Below are positions 5,119 through 7,288 of a DNA stretch of 7,288 nucleotides, one piece after another. The DNA is taken from assembly GCA_015520525.1 (NCBI GenBank), contig WAPY01000074.1:1-7288 (forward strand), given 5' to 3'. Origin of the DNA: Candidatus Woesearchaeota archaeon. Its GTDB lineage: Archaea; Nanobdellota; Nanobdellia; Woesearchaeales; WAPY01. A model generated the notes under the pieces. It was not told where the DNA came from, ran no database searches, and saw nothing but the letters and a program-made list of their open reading frames with translations. Both the position numbers and the translations under genes were made by a program. Every line of letters starts with the position of its first letter. Position 1 is the stretch's first letter.

Positions 5119-7172
5119 TCTACAGCACCTCCAGAGTTCTTGCAGAGATAATTAGTCCATTGAGCCATGCTTGATTTAACAATGCTCCTGTATTCTGGAT
5201 TATCCTTGCCGTTAGGCCCATTATTGTAAGCGTGGAGAGCGCAGTCAAGCTGAGAATCATAAGGAGAATAGTCAGAGCATAAGTCCTCATAATCAAACTT
5301 AAATGTTTTAGCAGCGTCAACAATATCTAAATAAACATTGTTGTTATTGCCGTTCTTGCAACTCGTACAGCCAGCAATGTGGTTTGGAATTCCATCGCCG
5401 TCCCAATCAGACTTTGGATTTGAACCTAAACCAGACTCAGCAACCATAATTCCCAAAAGCAAAGAAGCCATCTGAACATCGCTGAAACCATCAACTTTAT
5501 ATTTACTAACACCGTCAGCAATCCCCCTCCTTATATCAGAACTATAAGGAGAAGATTCAAGCTGATTAATATAATTATTTGGTGGAAAATTATTAGAAAT
5601 GGTCAAGCTTGAACAGTCACCAGACAAATCAAGGTCAGAACTGCCAGAGCCTGAATCATCAGAACCTGTAGTATAGCCCAAGCCTTCACCCTTCTTTTTA
5701 ATGCGATAAACATCAAAAGTGTTTGAGTTATTCATTGAATACTCATAATTAGCAACAACTGATATGTGAGGCATCCAAATTGGAGAGTTAGTTTTAACCT
5801 TAGTTACCTTAATCGGGCAGAAAAAATTGAGAACATCAGTAACTGGCTGGGTGAGATTAAATGAACTTTCCAAGGAATAATTTCCGCTTGAAACTTTAAC
5901 AAATGGGCAGAATGGATCGCTGTGCTCAATCTCTATACCGTTGGGAGTTAATATGTTCATCCCGTTTATTTTAAGAATCGCTCCATTCAAAGACTGCCAT
6001 TGATTATTCAAGGCAAAAATAAGATACGCAGACTCTGAGTTAGAGCGGGTCGCCAACGGAGACTGGCTCACCTTCATACCCAAATTAATAGGCCCATCAT
6101 TGTAGTGGGCAACTTGAGATGAATTAATCTTAAAAACCGGCTCCAAGAATTTCGTTCCGTAAGCCTTCTCCAAGGATGTTCGGTAATTATCATTCATTAT
6201 TACCAAGGGAAGGTCAGATTCAGTTGTGAAATTAAACACGACACCAATGGCAACTTCATTATGATAATATGTTGATGGAATAACAACAGCATTGCACATT
6301 ATTACAGACTGGCCGTTGCTTAAATCAACCATGAGAATCTTTGATGGAGACACATTAAACGAAGAGTTCCCGTATGATTTCTTTCCCTCTACAGAGCAGT
6401 AAGGATAAACAATAACATTCGGATAAATATCAAGGTTGACTCCCTCAAGAGTTGATGAAAAATCCAAAGGCTGTCCAACAACAAGCTTATGGGAATACAT
6501 GAGTTGAGGCTCTGAAAGCATCATACCAACATGAGGACCGTCAGATTCCCCTATAGGACAATTTCCAGAAGCACATTTCATCTGTGTTTGAATATACTCT
6601 TGACTATTCTTTATGAACTTGGCGAATTTGGAGTTGTAAGTTGAAGCTCCTCTGCTAAGATAAGTATTAACACCTCCCTGAGTGTATGGAGAGGGGGTAT
6701 TCTCCGGGTGAAGCACATAACCAAAAACCGGTGAGCCAACTAAGAATAAAGTGTAAGCAAGCAAAGACAGGATGAAGAGCAGGGAAACAAATTTCACAAA
6801 AGAGCCCGATCTGGCTGTCTTGAAAACAACGATAGCTACCACAACTGCTATTGATAACAAGAACCAATTATGAAATATTACAAAGAAGAATAGACCAACA
6901 ACAGAACCAATCATTAAAAGTATGGAGATTATGTTTTTAGTGGCGCTTCCGTAAGAGCCCAAACCTTCAACAATAAAATTCTTTCTTGGAGGGGGAGTTG
7001 AAGGTTGAGTGGCAGCTTGTTGATGTGCAGGCACTATTTTATTCTTTACCCACTTTCCTAAATCCCAATCCTCCTGTTGAGGAGTAGCTGGTTGTGGAGC
7101 TGTGTTCTTCTCTTTTTCCTCTTTATGCTCAGCAGCGTTAAGAGCCCCTTTTAAAAATTCTTCACCTACCAA
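5115..7172 (-). CDS. Membrane-anchored surface protein with C-terminal SLT/lysozyme-like domain (685 aa)
   Basis: Probably a membrane-bound glycan-cleaving protein. Residues 1-79 are hydrophilic, Pro/Gln-rich and cytoplasmic. Three membrane segments follow (about 80-100, 103-118, 127-149), with K118, R121 and K127 between the second and third, so the C-terminus faces outside. All 12 cysteines and at least six N-x-S/T sites lie in the ectodomain (200-685). Residues 210-495 look like two beta-sandwich segments related to the neighbouring lipoproteins. After a Ser/Gly/Asp linker (503-519), residues about 545-677 resemble SLT/lysozyme-like domains: A-E579-S-G, with Glu579 the likely acid catalyst, D-I-V-D-A-A-K (616-622), and A-L-H-A-Y-N-N-G-P (645-653). 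The usual G-L-M-Q motif is missing; instead there is a D-W-D-G-D-G loop (589-594) and a C-T-S-C pair (602-605). The TTG start has GAGGTG 5 nt upstream, and the stop overlaps the next gene's ATG. A non-catalytic, glycan-binding role is the alternative. Confidence 0.75.
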   Translation of the reverse strand: MVGEEFLKGALNAAEHKEEKEKNTAPQPATPQQEDWDLGKWVKNKIVPAHQQAATQPSTPPPRKNFIVEGLGSYGSATKNIISILLMIGSVVGLFFFVIFHNWFLLSIAVVVAIVVFKTARSGSFVKFVSLLFILSLLAYTLFLVGSPVFGYVLHPENTPSPYTQGGVNTYLSRGASTYNSKFAKFIKNSQEYIQTQMKCASGNCPIGESDGPHVGMMLSEPQLMYSHKLVVGQPLDFSSTLEGVNLDIYPNVIVYPYCSVEGKKSYGNSSFNVSPSKILMVDLSNGQSVIMCNAVVIPSTYYHNEVAIGVVFNFTTESDLPLVIMNDNYRTSLEKAYGTKFLEPVFKINSSQVAHYNDGPINLGMKVSQSPLATRSNSESAYLIFALNNQWQSLNGAILKINGMNILTPNGIEIEHSDPFCPFVKVSSGNYSLESSFNLTQPVTDVLNFFCPIKVTKVKTNSPIWMPHISVVANYEYSMNNSNTFDVYRIKKKGEGLGYTTGSDDSGSGSSDLDLSGDCSSLTISNNFPPNNYINQLESSPYSSDIRRGIADGVSKYKVDGFSDVQMASLLLGIMVAESGLGSNPKSDWDGDGIPNHIAGCTSCKNGNNNNVYLDIVDAAKTFKFDYEDLCSDYSPYDSQLDCALHAYNNGPNGKDNPEYRSIVKSSMAQWTNYLCKNSGGAVE
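5126..5132 (-). promoter_or_regulatory. Shine-Dalgarno site for the first lipoprotein gene
   Basis: GGAGGTG lies 7 nt before the ATG at 5118, inside the last codons of the SLT gene. It is the strongest such site in the window and supports the ATGA-overlap start. Confidence 0.75.
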
Positions 7173-7177
7173 AACAA

Positions 7178-7183
7178 CACCTC
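7178..7183 (-). promoter_or_regulatory. Shine-Dalgarno site supporting the TTG start of the SLT gene
   Basis: GAGGTG lies 5 nt before the TTG at 7172. The frame is closed by a TAA six codons upstream (7188-7190), and no ATG or GTG occurs in between, so TTG is the best start. I see no convincing TATA box at the right distance for this leader (TTTAATTTAAA at 7187-7197 is too close), so the gene is probably transcribed from further upstream. Confidence 0.65.
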
Positions 7184-7200
7184 TTTTTTAAATTAAACAC

Positions 7201-7288
7201 TCAATACCTTTTTATGCTAACAGTTAATGAATCAACTTCCAAATCACGCTTTGGAACAATCTTAACAACATTATCGTAAGGCCTCAAA
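7201..7288 (-). CDS. C-terminal end of an unidentified protein (partial)
   Basis: The minus strand is open from the right edge to a TGA at 7201-7203, giving 28 residues. Of the three minus-strand frames I checked the one starting at 7288, which closes within six codons. The peptide has the alternating hydrophobic pattern of beta strands: N-V-V-K-I-V-P-K-R, then L-E-V-D, then L-T-V-S-I-K-R-Y at the end. I do not recognise the family. It ends 28 nt before the SLT gene on the same strand, with no clear promoter between, so it is probably the preceding gene of the same operon. The evidence is an uninterrupted frame with plausible amino-acid content; at this length chance cannot be excluded. Confidence 0.6.
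   Translation of the reverse strand, partial: LRPYDNVVKIVPKRDLEVDSLTVSIKRY

Noticed and set aside
5120..5323. Alternative-frame minus-strand reading within the SLT domain
   Set aside because: The SLT frame carries the conserved motifs; the other frame gives a Leu/Thr-rich shadow.
6667..6867. Alternative-frame minus-strand reading over the membrane segments of the SLT protein
   Set aside because: Overlaps the well-supported frame with a clear three-segment membrane anchor.
7187..7197. TTTAATTTAAA as the promoter of the SLT gene
   Set aside because: Its centre is only about 20 nt before the TTG and it nearly abuts the Shine-Dalgarno site, so a transcript starting 26 nt downstream of it would lack that site.

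Overview
The window looks like a low-GC archaeal chromosome, probably from a small-genome DPANN-type lineage, although that placement is an inference. The evidence is the C-terminus of a replication factor C small subunit (the archaeal/eukaryotic clamp loader), a short archaeal-type PRC-barrel protein, TTTAAA-type TATA boxes 23-26 nt before start codons that lack a Shine-Dalgarno site, and GGTG-type Shine-Dalgarno sites elsewhere. I see no RNA gene, transposon, CRISPR array or long repeat.

Layout: (1) 1-1893, plus strand: the 3' end of rfcS, then a 546-residue protein that is almost entirely coiled coil, with its own leaderless-type promoter. (2) 1914-2174, minus strand: an 86-residue PRC-barrel protein, convergent with the coiled-coil gene. 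(3) 2246-7288, minus strand: a surface-protein cluster. In transcription order it has the last 28 codons of an unidentified protein, a 685-residue membrane-anchored protein with a C-terminal SLT/lysozyme-like domain, and three paralogous lipoproteins of 305, 305 and 325 residues. The junctions are tight: a 28-nt gap, a 4-nt ATGA overlap, a 55-nt gap with a likely internal promoter, and a 4-nt gap where the stop codon lies inside the next gene's Shine-Dalgarno site.

The surface cluster is the interesting part. The three lipoproteins share a lipobox (LSGC), two CARDB/Ig-like beta-sandwich segments, a C-Y-P-Y-E-T-type motif and six cysteines in the same order. By eye, the ectodomain of the SLT protein resembles the same two-segment fold (a G-P-I-N segment matching A-P-V-D, the last two cysteines, and a final N-Y-E-Y strand matching D-Y-G-Y). 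The cluster therefore appears to encode four related ectodomains, one of them fused to a putative glycan-cleaving domain. My working model is a surface-anchored complex in which lipoproteins assemble around a membrane-bound muralytic or glycan-remodelling enzyme. It could serve attack on or entry into a partner cell, insertion of a surface machine through an envelope, or remodelling of the cell's own glycosylated S-layer. The sequence does not decide between these.
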